Assembly (NCBI RefSeq): GCF_905220565.1
Contig: NC_059404.1
Location: 2,942,472-3,006,471, forward strand
Origin: Melitaea cinxia
Lineage: Eukaryota > Arthropoda > Insecta > Lepidoptera > Nymphalidae
Direction: 5' to 3'
DNA length: 64,000 nt
Part shown: piece after piece, positions 45,901 to 57,237 of the stretch
Numbering within the stretch: position 1 is the first letter of the stretch
Layout: every line of letters starts with the position of its first letter
Program-made: the position numbers and the translations under genes
The notes under the pieces: model-generated
Databases searched by the model: none
Seen by the model: only the letters and a program-made list of their open reading frames with translations
Told to the model about the DNA's origin: nothing

Positions 45901-46862
45901 AGTTGTTTCGAAACTTATACTAACAATAAATATCTATCTTATGAAAAATTAACTCATCAATAAAAGTATAAAACAAACTATTAAAAAAAATTACAACAAT
46001 TAAAACCCGTGCTAAAACAGTAAAAAAATATTTAAAAGAAAAAGTTAAAATATTATTTAAAAAATATAAAGGAAATAAAAGCACGTAAGGTTTATTAAGT
46101 ATTTATTTTTTAAGAAAAGAACACAATTGCCTTGAAGGATTAAGAAAAACAAGACAAAAAAATGTATGTACATAATTATACACATGAGCGGTACATAAAA
46201 TGAATAATAGTAATAATATTATTTATTATACACCAAAATACAAACAAACAAAGTAGAAAATAAAAAAATATATTTACAAAAGCGATCTTATCGCTGTAGA
46301 GCGATTTAAAAATAGGCTTAAAGTCAAAAGTAAGTTTAGGTATAAAGATGCAGTATTGCCTATCGCCTATTTTATAATAATCAATGAAGAAAAAAATAAC
46401 AAATGTTTCTTGAGAAATCGTCTCCGTACGGTATTCATTATTAAGAAGCATTCATGCAAATTAAAACTTCCTTGAAGTTACTTATTAACTCAGGCACGGT
46501 ATTGTGAATCTACATAAAGAGTTGATTTCGTTTGGAATCGTTACAAAATATTTCAAGTTATATTATAATGAGACGATGAAGGAACGGAGGGCAGAGCATC
46601 TGGCGAGTAGCCAGTGCGAATACGTGCTGGAGTGTTTGAAGGCTAGCTCAGACACAAGACAAATTATTCTAGGAAATATATTATGTCATAAGAACATTTT
46701 AAAATATTTATAATTGATTTATTTATTTTACCTTTTGGAAAACTTGCAGCTAGTAAAACATATATAACATCAAACTACGACAGTTATAAGGCCAATTAAA
46801 AGTTTTCACTTATATATAAGTATATAATCGAAGTTATTTATTGAATTTTTAATAATACACCT
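45901..46862. other. No supported gene
   Basis: A/T-rich. A 69-codon frame at 46504-46713 has a GC-richer middle (EERRAEHLASSQCEYVLECL-like composition) but opens with a non-ATG codon and matches nothing I know. Confidence 0.45.
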
Positions 46863-46869
46863 ACTATAC

Positions 46870-46960
46870 CAGTCGCAGTTTACAGCTGGACACAGGCCTG
46901 CCCTAGTTCGTTCAGATAACACGGTTGCTCGTAATCCTCATGCCCATTTACTTTTGTAAA
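46870..46960 (-). mobile_element. RTE 3' fragment, heavily decayed
   Basis: 'cagtcgcagtttacagctgg' then 'acacaggcctgccctagttc' and 'gtaatcctcatgcccattta' follow the order of 36475-36560 with many changes. Confidence 0.5.
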
Positions 46961-46962
46961 TA

Positions 46963-47225
46963 CTTTGGCGCAGTTTGTAGCTGCTTTCTGCTCCGCGGAT
47001 TGTGGGTTCGATTCCCACCTCAATCTGGGTTTAATACATAATTATACAGTTATTAAAATATGTTGCTATATCAGTCGGCTGTTGCCTATATAGATCAGTG
47101 CTTTTAGATTTTGAAATAATTTTTTTTTACCTTTTTCAAAGATTAAAAGCACTGGTCTAATAACACAAGCATTAAGTTGCTTACCTTAGGAACAGACATG
47201 ACTTTTTGTGTACTGTTAAAAATAT
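46963..47225 (+). mobile_element. tRNA-derived SINE C with a nested hairpin element
   Basis: The head has GGCGCAGTTTGTAGCTGC (A-box-like) and GGGTTCGATTCCCACC (B box, 47004-47019). The 3' body ('cagtcggctgttgcc', then 'acacaagcattaagttgc', 'ttaggaacagacatgac') matches 10937-11165. It is split at 47088-47162 by a 69-bp insert. Confidence 0.75.
47091..47159. mobile_element. 69-bp hairpin micro-MITE with ATA duplication
   Basis: The ends are TAGATCAGTGCTTTTA and the inverse of TAAAAGCACTGGTCTA (one mismatch in 16). Pairing extends through about 25 bases each side, leaving a short loop. ATA flanks it at 47088-47090 and 47160-47162. Removing it restores the SINE C reading seen at 11100-11120. Confidence 0.8.
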
Positions 47226-47236
47226 TTATTTATTTG

Positions 47237-47238
<2 letters not shown>

Positions 47239-47313
<75 letters not shown>
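47239..47313. repeat. (TA)n microsatellite
   Basis: About 37 uninterrupted AT dinucleotides, ending at the 3' border of the Helitron array. Length in an assembly is unreliable. Confidence 0.9.
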
Positions 47314-47314
<1 letters not shown>

Positions 47315-48732
47315 TAGCTGTGCCCGCGGCTTCGCCCGCGTTCAAATCAGTGTTTCACAAAGTTTTACCAGCAAACTTCCAGTGAAACTTTCATCAAAAT
47401 CGGCTTAGTCATTCCGTAAACCTTCCTCTTGAAGCACTCTCTCCATTGGTGAAACCGCATGAAAATCCGTTCAGTAGATTTTGAGGGAATCGACCACATA
47501 CGCTTTTGAGGACTTTCGCGTTCGCGTGGTTATGAAGATATGCATTACTATTAAGATGTTTAATGCAAACTATTTTTTTATTTCAGTCACTTGAAATGCT
47601 TATCACACTGAGTAACTTTTTAAAACGCACAATTTAGTATAATTGAATAGTTATTTTTATAAAACCTCTCTATACACCACATTTTTAGCTTTATTTTCAG
47701 GCTGCAGTATAAATAATATCAGGTAATCAGTATAAATAATATAATATCAGGTGAACTTATAGCTACTGTTTATGTTTCGTACAAACTATAATCCCCAATT
47801 AAACCCTCTTAGCCGTGGAATATCGCAAAATCCGTTCTTAGCGGACGTCTACTTACTATAATCTACCTACCTACCAAATTTCATCTTTGTCCATCCTGGA
47901 TGGATTAAAAACCACTGGATGGTCCCAGCGATTTTTGAGTTCTCGTGTAGATTACGATATATTATTTGGACACCTCCTCACCATCTATAGAGCATAGATT
48001 TTTAAATATCAAGCATCTTACTTCAAAAACATAGAACTTTCATACAAATTTCCAACCCCCGTTTTACCCCCTTAGGGGTCGAGTTTCGTAAAATCCGCTC
48101 TTAGCGGATGTCTACGCTCTATAAGAAAACTACCTGCCAAATTTCAAGTTTCTATGTGTTTAAGCTTCGGAGACTTTGTTTTAAATATAATACACTAACT
48201 GTTGCCCGCGTCTACATCCGTGTGGTTATGGAGATATGCATTACTATCAAGACGTTTAACGCAAATTATTTTTTTATTTCAGTCACTTGAAATGCTTATC
48301 ACACTGAGTAACTTTTTAAAAGGCACAATTTAGTATAATTTACGTCTACGCTTTATAAGGAACCTACCAGCCAAATTTCAAGTTTGTGGTAGTTATAGTT
48401 TCGGAGATTTCGTGATGAGTGTGAGTCAACCTACCATACCTCGTTTTAACCCCAAAAGTGAGTTGATTTCTAAAGATACATTATTTGAACACTTTCTCAC
48501 TATCTATAGAGCATACATTTTAAATTTCAAGTCTCTTACGTCAAAAACATGGGACTCTCATACAAACTTTCAACCCCCATTTTACCCCCTTAGGGGTTGA
48601 GTTTCGTAAAATCCGTTCTTAGCGGATGGCTACGTCCTATAAGGAGCCTACTTGCCAAATTTCAAGTTTGTAGGTGTTATAGTTTCGGAGATTTCGTGAT
48701 GAATGACCTTTCGCGTTTATATATATTATAGA
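47314..48732 (-). mobile_element. Helitron of the array, left member
   Basis: The minus-strand start TCTATAATATATATAAACG is at 48732, directly after the CTAG of the next element. Its end at 47314 is hairpin CGCGGGCGAAGCCGCG, GGCACAG, CTAG, then T. Internally there are two copies of the 'tgcattactat' to 'cacaatttagtataatt' segment (47537-47645 and 48236-48340) and two of the 'aacccccgttttaccccc' unit. No protein encoded. Confidence 0.75.
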
Positions 48733-50213
48733 CTAGCTGTGCCCGCGGCTTCGCCCGCGTTGAAATCAGTTTGTCACAAAGTTTTACCGGCAAACTTCCA
48801 GTGAAACTCTCATCAAAATTAGCTTAGCCATTCCGTAAACCTTTCCCTTGAAGCCCTCTCTCCATTTGTGAAATCGCATGAAAATCCGTTCAGTAGATTT
48901 TGAGGGAATCGATCACATACGCTTTTGGGGACTTTGTTTTATAATACACTACCTGTTGCCCGTGACTACGTCCGCGTGGTTATGAAGATATGCATTACTA
49001 TTAAGATGTTTAACGCAAATTATTTTTTTTATTTCAGTCACTTGAAATGCTTATCACTCTGAGTAACTTTTTCAAAGGCACAATTTAGTATAATTTAATA
49101 GTTATTTTTATAAAACCTCTCTACACACCACATTTTTAGTTTTATTTTAAGGCTGCTTAAATAACCTATCAGGCGAACTTATGGCTGCTGTATATGTTTC
49201 ATATAAAGTATCAACCCTAATTAAATCCCCTTAGCGGTGGAATATCGCAAAATCCATTCTCAGCGGACGTCTAGTAACTATAATCTACCTCCCTGCCAAA
49301 TTTCATCTTTGTCCATCTTGGATGGATGGACCATCCAGCGGTTTTTGAGTTTTCGTGATAAGTGAGTCAGTGACCTTTCTCTTTTATATATATATAGATT
49401 TGGACACTTCCTCACCATCTATAGAGCATACATTTTAAATTTCAAATCTCTTACCTTAATAACATAGGACTTTCATACAAACTTCCAACCCCCGTTTTAT
49501 CCCCTTAAGAGTCGAGTTTCGTAAAATCCGTTCTCAGCGGATGTTTACGCCCTATAAGGAACTTACTTGCCAAATTTCAAGTTTGTGCTGTTATAGCTTC
49601 GGAGATTTCGTGATGAGTGAGTCAACTTACCATACCCCGTTTTAACCCTAAAAGGGAGGTGATTTCTAAAGATACATTATTTGAACAATTTCTCACTATC
49701 TATAGAGCATACATTTTAAATTTCAAGTGTCTTACTTCAAAAATATAGGACTTTCATACAAACTTCCAACCCCCATTTTATCCCCTTAGGGGTCGAATTT
49801 CGTAAAATTCGTTCTTAACGGATGTTTACGACTTGTAAGGAGCCTCTCTGCCAAATTTAAAGTTTTTAGGTGTTATAGTTTTGGAGATTTAATGATGAGT
49901 GAGTCAACCTACTATACCCCGTTTTAACTCCAAAAGGGGGTTGATTTCTAAAGATACATTATTTGGACACCTTTTCATCATCTATAGAGCATAGATTTTA
50001 AATTTCAAGTCTCTTACTTCAAAAACATAGGACTTTCATACAAACTTCCAACCCCCGTTTTACCCCTTTAGGGGTTGAGTTTCATAAAATCCGTTCTTAG
50101 CGGATGCCTACGTCTTATAAGGAGCCTACCTGCCAAATTTCAAGTTTTTAGGTGTTATAGTTTCGGAGATTTCGTGATGAGTGAGTGACCTTTCGCTTTT
50201 ATATATATAGAGA
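48733..50213 (-). mobile_element. Helitron of the array, right member, with two 5' ends
   Basis: The 3' end at 48733-48736 is CTAG preceded by the same hairpin (CGCGGGCGAAGCCGCG). Going upstream on the minus strand, a full 5' terminus TCTATATATATATAAAAG occurs at 49398 after A. A second 5' terminus, TCTCTATATATATAAAAGCG, lies at 50213 after A. Between 49399 and 50213 are about three tandem units of roughly 240 bp with 'ggactttcatacaaacttcc', 'gtaaaatccgttctcagcgg', 'gccaaatttcaagttt' and 'ggagatttcgtgatgagtg'. It may be a nested pair or one element with an added 5' end. Confidence 0.7.
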
Positions 50214-50785
50214 TATATGTGTGTGTGGAAAGACTAAGACTCAGGACATACTGATTCAGGTTTGTATATCAAACCAACATATAACGGGTTTGAAATATTT
50301 ACTTGTAGCGATGTGAGAAACCCCAAAGTCAACATCGACATTAAATATTACACCCCAAAACAAAATTTACATCATAACGTAATAAACATTCTCAGCCTTA
50401 CACGAGCAAAAAATGCGTTTTTGGCTTTAAGGAATGAAGGGGAGTAGGAAGTTCGAAGTAGGGTAATAGGGCCGTAGGGAAAGCAACATTTCATACTAAA
50501 TAACAAAAATATTCTGTCATAAGTTTGACACATTTTTATTTTACACACCAACAAGCAAAATAAATAATATATAAGATTATTTATTTTTATTTTATAATTA
50601 TTCTTTACGTGTATCGTAATACATAAATACTTTACCTTTTAGATTGTTTTGTATTTAAACAATTACAATTATTTAAATACAAAACAAAATTTTAATATTA
50701 AAAATTAAATTACATTAAATTACATTAAATATTAAAAATTAATTACAAAAAAGGGGAAGCGACAAAACATAAATACAGGAAAATG
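50214..50785. other. No gene seen
   Basis: Small open frames on both strands at 50262-50554 have no motif. A short inverted repeat of 'gtatttaaacaattac' type lies at 50651-50680 and 'attacattaa' repeats follow. Confidence 0.5.
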
Positions 50786-50890
50786 GAAATGCTGGTTTTT
50801 AGAGTTCCGTACCCAAAGGGACTGTCCATCCGTCCGTCTGTCACCAGGCTGTATCTTATGAATCGTGATAGAGAATTGAAACTTTCACTG
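50786..50890 (+). repeat. Dispersed repeat fragment (TTCCGTACCCAAAGGG)
   Basis: 'agagttccgtacccaaaggg' followed by 'ccgtccgtctgtcaccaggc' and 'tcttatgaatcgtgatag'. I recall this phrase as a common lepidopteran repeat, but only one copy is in the window. Confidence 0.45.
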
Positions 50891-51222
50891 CTGATCTATT
50901 TCTATTGCCGCTACAACCACAAATACTAAAAAAACAGAATAAAATTTATATTAAACATACAATAAATGTGATTTTTTAAATCTTTGTTTCGGTATGAAAT
51001 AAACATGAGGTATCTATATATAACAGCGACACCTCTTTTTGTACACATTCTCTTCCACCCAAAGGTTTGCTGGAAGAGATCACTACATAGCGATAACTTC
51101 ACCTTCAACTAATTATTATTTATATTTATTATTTTTGATTTTTGTTCTTTCTATCAATGATTGTTTAAAATTTTCTTTACTGCTTTAAGGTATTTAATTG
51201 TGTTTGCTCGCGAACGAAAAAA
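50891..51222. other. No gene seen
   Basis: A/T-rich. 51040-51100 ('ccaaaggtttgctggaagag' and 'atcactacatagcgataa') resembles 57278-57310, another dispersed repeat. Confidence 0.5.
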
Positions 51223-51656
51223 AACCGACTTCAATTACATCGTAGTAATACAACGTAGATCGACGAAAAAATAGTCAAGTAACTACATGTTATCAAAGAT
51301 TACTCAAAAAGTTGTTATCAGATCTCGATAAAATTTATATGTGTCCACATGATAAATATCAGCTTTCGATTAAATTAAAACTTATCAAAATCGGTACATC
51401 CAGTAGAAAGTTATGCGGTATAATACAACGTAGGTCAAAGAAAAAAGCGTCAAGTAAAAACGCATTATTAGATATAACTCAAAAAGTACTTGTTACATCT
51501 CAAATAACTTTAAATGGGACCAAATGACACACACCACCTTTCGATTAATTTTTTTTTTGTCGAAATCGGTCCATGCAGTCAAAAAGTTCTGAAGTAACAT
51601 ACATTAAAAAAAAATACAGTTGAATTGAGAACCTCCTCCTTTTTTGGAAGTCGGTT
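51223..51656. mobile_element. TIR-bounded repeat (AACCGACTTCAA), copy 3, internally duplicated
   Basis: Left AACCGACTTCAATTACATCG, right inverse ending GGAAGTCGGTT (one-base change). The body has two similar units of about 170 bases ('aatacaacgtagatcgacg' at 51246 and 'aatacaacgtaggtcaaag' at 51421). It is opposite in orientation to copies 1 and 2. Confidence 0.65.
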
Positions 51657-52084
51657 AAAAATGTTTGCCAAAAAGTGATTTCATATTGCCACCTGAAACC
51701 GCCGTTTGCACCTATAATTGGCGTGACACTTAGAAAGTTTATAATGTACGAGAAACTTTAAATGTAATGGTGTTCATTTTGTTGATGCAACTTTGAAAAA
51801 AAAAAATTGTGTTATAAAGAATATCTCATTACTATGGTGTACAAATTAAGAATAATCTACCTTTCTTTCATCTAACACTTACTTTACGAAAATTTTCTAA
51901 GTTTAACGTAATAATAGAGCTGAATATTTCAAATTCAGTAGCGAAGCCGGTGATTTGCTGTACGTGTCGACTTGTATATATGTGTAGTGCAGACATGAGA
52001 CTGATTATTTAAAAAAACAAAGTTATAACAAAAACATATTGAGACATTATGTGAAACCAAATTTGCTGTAATAATAAATAGCAA
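51657..52084. other. No gene seen
   Basis: A/T-rich, nothing supported. Confidence 0.55.
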
Positions 52085-52350
52085 AATAAATAATAAATAA
52101 TTTATCTAAAAATAAAAAATAAAAATTTTAGGGGTGGACTACCCTTAACATTTAGGGGGATGAAAAATAGATTTTGTGCGATTCTCAGACCTATACAATG
52201 TGCACACAAAATTTTATGAGAATCGGTCAAGCCGGTTTTTTTATATCACTAGGTCGGCAAACAAGCATACGGCTCACCTGATGGTAAGAGATAAACGTTT
52301 TGGAGGAGTTTAACTACAAACACCGCGACACGAGAATTTTATATATTAGA
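52085..52350 (-). mobile_element. Helitron, 3'-truncated, with nested SINE B piece
   Basis: The minus-strand start TCTAATATATAAAATTC at 52350 after A is identical to 485 and 799. The body runs through 'ggggatgaaaaatagatttt' and 'gggtagtccacccctaaaat'. The CTAG end is missing. At 52234-52291 a SINE B 3' piece ('cactaggtcggcaaacaagc' to 'cacctgatggtaag') splits the conserved 'cggcttgaccg' area. Confidence 0.75.
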
Positions 52351-53894
52351 TAATGTTCATAGTATTTTAGTCGTTATAATAAAGCAACTTTCTCTGATTT
52401 TATCGTGGTTTATTAAATTTTTTAGATGCCCGAAGTTTCGGTTACTTTATAGCAACCATAGTCACGAAGGACTGAGACGTCCTAACATTACAGAGTTATT
52501 CGAAACTACCTTATATTACATCAATATTTTAATTATTAGTTCTCTATGCTCTCTCTATGTGATAAAGCTGAAAAGCGGGTTTGATTCTTCGCTAATTTTA
52601 ATACACTTATCTCGAAACTACTATATAGTTTGAATTTAAAAATTCTTTCTGTATTGGACACTCCGTTAACCGATTAAGGCTAAATAATCTTTCAATTAAA
52701 GCTAGTGTAACCACGAGTCACAACTACTGTTAAAATAAGGCCAAATTTTCAATAAGCGATCGATTTCAAAAAACAATCGGTAAAATAAGAATAACTTTTC
52801 GATAGCTGTTAAAAATTTAAAGACATGTTATATTTATATGATAATTCTTTTTTCTATGTTCATTTGCCAGAACAATATTTATATAAAAGATAATTTAATA
52901 AAAATCTCACTAAAAAACACAAAGCCAATTATAAACAAAATATAAAAGCGGTTATTTATTACGATTAGATAATTATAATTAATTAGGTTAAAATTCAATC
53001 AAATTACTAATCAAATTACTAATTTTTTAAATAACATTTTAATATCGTCATAAATTTTCTTAAAATAGATTATAGAGTCTTAGTCAGAGCTGGATAAAAA
53101 ATATTAAGCACTCGATTTTAAGCTTTCTCAATGAAATCCATATAAAGATTTTAAAGCTACAAGTATTTTATTTATATTTCTGGTACACCAATATTTTATA
53201 TAATAATTGCAATATTATAGAAGTTTACGAAACGTAAAATAAATATTTATAGGTTAGTGTTGGTACAAAATAATGTTCACGTAGAATGGTATAAAGAGAG
53301 CCGCTGACAAAAATGAGCCATCTCTCTTGTCACCATTGGAGTTCATGAGCCGTGAAATTAAAGCTTTTTGGTGCTTCTATTTTAAAAACCGATTGTTTGA
53401 CAGCGTCATTAATATAACAAAAAACACGTAGATAAATATAACAACACACTTTTGTGATTTTTTTAAATCAAATAACTAGTTTACAATATATAATACGGTC
53501 TAATTCGCATGCAAAAAGTTCTGCCTACCAATACAACGCTATAAATACATAATACAGTTAACAATCGTTCTGGTGAGTGGTATTCTCTTAAAATTTGACG
53601 TGTGCGGACTTCAATACATGCTTGGGTATTTGGACAAATACTTCTTTTTGATTTGAGTGTATATCATTTTCTGTTTATCTCAATATGCCTTTGGAAAACA
53701 CAAAGCTGTTGACCAGGGTTGCTCTCACAGTGCCTTGACATCTGATAGCAATCAATTCTCATGGTAAAGATCTACCTCCCACAGTGGTACAGCGCGGTAG
53801 ATTAAGCTCCAAACTTTCTCTTACATGGAGAAGGTTATACTAAGTTGGCTGTTGCCCAGCCGTGGGAGGTTAATAGACTGATTTAGTTCAGTTC
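52351..53894. other. No gene seen
   Basis: A/T-rich with a moderately GC patch 53280-53360 and 53690-53890. The latter ends 'ttgcccagccgtgggaggtt', a SINE D-like tail. No open frame of note. Confidence 0.5.
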
Positions 53895-54152
53895 AAATAT
53901 CTCTCAAAATATGGAGCAGCTCGACTGGGGAAGAACCTCGACTTTACAAAAGATCACACCTAAATAATACTGCTTTCAATCAGTCTTGTATTCCTGCAGT
54001 GCGTAAGGTGACCAGAGCTCCTGAGGGGTATTGGGAGTAGAATGGACAACGCAGTTGCGATGCTTCTTGTGTTGCAGACGTCATAGGCCACGGTAATTGC
54101 TTACCATCAGGTAGACCGCACGATCGATCGCCAATCTAGTTGTATAAAAAAT
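53895..54152 (+). mobile_element. SINE B copy
   Basis: From 'atctctcaaaatatggagca' to 'ccaatctagttgtataaaaa', the family B order without the palindromic head. About 15 percent different by eye from 55474-55757. Confidence 0.7.
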
Positions 54153-55060
54153 TGTAACAAATGATTTGTAATGCTTTTTGGATGTAAATACTAGGTGTAA
54201 AAACCTATCAACAACTTTTTTCCTCCACTTACTTCTTATATTTATCTTCTATGATGAACTCTCTTTCTCAATACTCGGGATGCTCCAAGCTATTTATTAA
54301 GAGTTATTTATCATTTTTTTTATTTATCTCTATTCTGTTTTTCTATTTTTTCTCGAAATAGATATATATTTATGTTGGTGTAAAACTAACTTAAACGTTA
54401 GCCCGTAAAGTGAATAATGGGTTTTAGCACATGAATATTTTTCGTCCAGTGCACACGTAAAAAAAATAAAAGCACATTTTAATATTTCATTCGTCTGCCT
54501 GTGTATTTTTTTTAATTAGTAAAATTTTTATGTTGCTTTCAGTAATTATCCATCAAAATAAAAATAAACATCACAAAACATAAGAAAAAGCGCAAGAAAT
54601 TATAAACCAAATTCAATTATATACTAAAATAGTAAATAAAATTGCAGCAACCAGTTAGAAAATTACCAATTGAAATAATAAGAAAACACGATAAAATGAT
54701 AAAACAATTTTAATTTTAAATGCAATTCCACAGGTAATTGCTTACATTTCACTGAAACAGCCCTCTTCGCTGGGATATTCGCCTACAGGAATTCAAAAAG
54801 ATTGTTTTATAAAATTCGTATCCATTATTTCACCTTTAAGTATAACCAACTCGATTTTATCTTTGTTAGAATGGAATAAAGTTTAACGAAAATTACAATA
54901 ATTAAAATTCATGAAGGTACTTGTAACAATTTACAGAGATTGAGGCTTTATTTAGTGTTGATTTTAATTGGAAAATATAAGCAGTCTAGTTTATTTCAAT
55001 TTGAGCTGTATTCCTTGAGGTCTAAGTCAAAGCTAATATCATGATCACGCATGTATTAGG
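54153..55060. other. AT-rich stretch, no gene seen
   Basis: No ORF, RNA gene or bounded repeat supported. Confidence 0.6.
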
Positions 55061-55207
55061 TATAGGCCTCTTTCTCCACGTAGGAGAAGGAATTTATGAA
55101 TTTAATAAAGTATTTTTTTACATATGTTTTTTAAAGATTTTTTATATCCTTATACATGCGCTTAGCCTGTACCATCCCACTGCTTGGCATAGGCCTCTTT
55201 TTAAACT

Positions 55208-55433
55208 ATACTACGAGTAGCGATCGCTATCAGGTAGGTATTTATGATAACAACCGGGACCGACGCCTTAACTTGCTATCTGAGGCACGGGTACCAAAAA
55301 AGACAGACATCCAAACCGGAAAAAAATATTATACAAATACATATTTCCATCCTGAGCGGGATTCGAACCCGCAAACCGTCGGTGTTTTAGGCGACCATTC
55401 GCACCACTACGCCAGAGCGGTTGTTCGCGATCA
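55208..55433 (-). mobile_element. tRNA-derived SINE D with complete head
   Basis: On the minus strand: A box CTCTGGCGTAGTGGTGCG, B box GCGGGTTCGAATCCCGCTC (55354-55372), then 'ttccggtttggatgtctgtc' and 'cgatcgctactcgtag'. The tail side (55160-55205) holds an RTE-like 'gcctgtaccatcccactgc' fragment. Confidence 0.75.
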
Positions 55434-55473
55434 CTGTTGCTCCACATAATGTGAATTTATTAATGGAACTAAC

Positions 55474-55757
55474 TGAGGTAGGGCACAGCAGGAATTTCCT
55501 GCTCAAAATATGGAGCAGCTCGACTGGGGTAGTACCTCGACCTTACAGAAGATTACAGCTAAATAATACTGTTTTCAAGCAGTATTGTGTTCCTGTTGGT
55601 GAGTAAGGTGACCAGACCTCCTGGGGGGGATTGGGGATTGGGTCGGCAACGCGCTTGCGATGCTTCTGGTGTTGCAGGTGTCTATAAGCTACGGTAATCT
55701 CTTACCATCAAGTGAGCCGTACGCTTGTTTGCCGACCTAGGGATATAAAAAAAAAAT
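55474..55757 (+). mobile_element. SINE B, full length reference copy
   Basis: It runs from 'actgaggtagggcacagcag' through the palindrome GCAGGAATTTCCTGC, 'ggagcagctcgactgggg', 'ggtgagtaaggtgaccag', 'gcaacgcgcttgcgatgc', to 'tgccgacctagggatata' and A10. About 284 bp. It has no clear tRNA boxes, so the origin of this SINE-like family is open. Confidence 0.75.
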
Positions 55758-56364
55758 GTTATTGTAATTGTTTCATAATTGTTGAAAACTGCGACTTTTT
55801 GTGTGAAGTCTATTTCATCTACCATATCGAATTTTAATCTCAATTTTACATTACATATTTCTAAGTTGACTGCCCAAAACAGCTGTACAAGCGCTCCTTA
55901 GAACTAAAGAAAATTCTTCAAGAATTTAAATCTAACTATATCAAACAGGTTAAACTTCGCCAACTTTTCCAATTCATTTTATGTAAGCTACCCATTGTGA
56001 ACGGGAAGCAGGAAATTTCACTTTGTAGGGAAATATTTTTAGTCTCCGTATCTTTAGGCAACAATCTTTAAAGCCTACATATCTCCTCTGGCGCTACATT
56101 TCTTGTAGTTTTGGTTCACAGGAAAATCGATAAGTATATTATTTTTATGTTAAATTTTTATGTTATATAATTAAATAAATATTACGATCTAACAAACGAA
56201 CTTAACAAAAATGGTTATGTGGTTAATTTATAGGCGGTAGAAATAGGAGCAAAAGGTATACCAGCAAAATCTCTCCATAATCTGAAAGACCTTAGCCTGT
56301 CGAGAACTGAACTAAGTTCTATTTTAGAACGAGTGTCTAAGGCTGCACTAACAGGTTCCTACCA
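55758..56364. other. No gene seen
   Basis: A/T-rich sequence without supported features. Confidence 0.55.
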
Positions 56365-56548
56365 AATTTGGCTAGGCAGGGCGGGAAACTCGAGCAGTGA
56401 AGATGAGCGTTGATGCGCATCTCAAAAGGGGCGTCCTTAAACGTACACCCAGGTCGCAAGTCCTGGGAACTGCTCTGAGTTTCTCCTTCTGCCACACGAT
56501 GGACCCGGCACCCGCACGGTAAATCCATGGAATGCTAAGAAGTTTGTC
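56365..56548 (+). repeat. Second copy of the 184-bp repeat at 5270-5453
   Basis: It shares 'aatttggctaggcaggg', 'ctcgagcagtgaagatgagc', 'gttgatgcgcatctcaaa', 'gtcgcaagtcctggg' and 'ggaatgctaagaag' with 5270-5453, in the same orientation. It lacks the TATA and AATAAA parts present at 5101-5560. The minus-strand open frames here are not conserved in the other copy. Confidence 0.7.
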
Positions 56549-56694
56549 ACAATATTAAAGTGTTTGCAGTAAGTGTTAGCATAGTACTTAAATAAAGAAT
56601 TAAATATGATAAACACATTTACCGTCATTTACGGTCGTTCGTTTGTTAGACAACTGTGTATTATGTAACAGATATATATTTAAACTAACTGTGC

Positions 56695-57237
56695 CCGCGA
56701 CTTCGTCCGCGTGGAATTAAAAAAATATTCAGCTCGCAGAGTTATAAAAATAAATATTAAACAATAGCGATAAGCAACCGTGGCGACGTTAGACTGAATA
56801 TAAAATCATCATATCAAAGATTTCGATCTAACAGGTACATCGTTCCATAGCTTAATTGGCTAAAGCACCGACACGGTAAGTCGGAGATGCAGGTTCGATC
56901 CCCGCTGGAAAAGTCGATTTTTGATATGAAATAAAAAAAATTGTTTAGAATTTCCTTACGAGTGGGGTAACACAAAAATAAATCGTACGAATTAAAATAA
57001 ATATTTCTAAAAGTAGCCTAAGTTACTCCTCATTACATCAGCTATCTGCCAGTGAAAGTCGCGTCAAAATCGGTCCAGCCGTTTTAGAGATTAGCCGGAA
57101 CAAACAGACAGACAGACAAAATTGAAAAAAAAAAAAATATTTTGGTACATGTACCTTGTATACATCATGTGCATTGTGTAAAAAGCGGTAATTTTATTAT
57201 TGCAAACAGACACTCCAATTTTATTTATTTGTATTGA
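56695..57237 (-). mobile_element. Helitron carrying a tRNA-like hairpin module
   Basis: The minus-strand start TCAATACAAATAAATAAAAT lies at 57237 after A. The end at 56695 is the same hairpin region with CTAG changed to TTAG. The outer parts equal 32404-32689. Between about 56775 and 56990 it has an extra block absent from that copy. Confidence 0.7.
56842..56912 (+). tRNA. tRNA-like sequence inside a Helitron (probable pseudo-tRNA)
   Basis: TTCCA/TGGAA acceptor-like pairing, A box TAGCTTAATTGGC, anticodon stem CCGAC/GTCGG with loop ACGGTAA (would read GGT, threonine), and T arm GCAGGTTCGATCCCCGC with one mismatch. Position 33 is C instead of the near-universal T. It is flanked by an inverted repeat: TCATATCAAAGATTTCGA at 56809-56826 and TCGATTTTTGATATGAA at 56914-56930. 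That, the C33 and the location argue against a working tRNA gene. Confidence 0.5.

Noticed and set aside
46504..46713. 69-codon frame with a GC-richer middle
   Set aside because: Starts on a non-ATG codon, no splice context, no recognisable domain and no second copy.
47314..50213. Centromere-type satellite
   Set aside because: Units are bounded by Helitron ends, vary in length and order, and only a few are present.
56842..56912. A functional threonine tRNA gene
   Set aside because: C instead of T at position 33, a T-arm mismatch and the location in a Helitron; kept only as tRNA-like.
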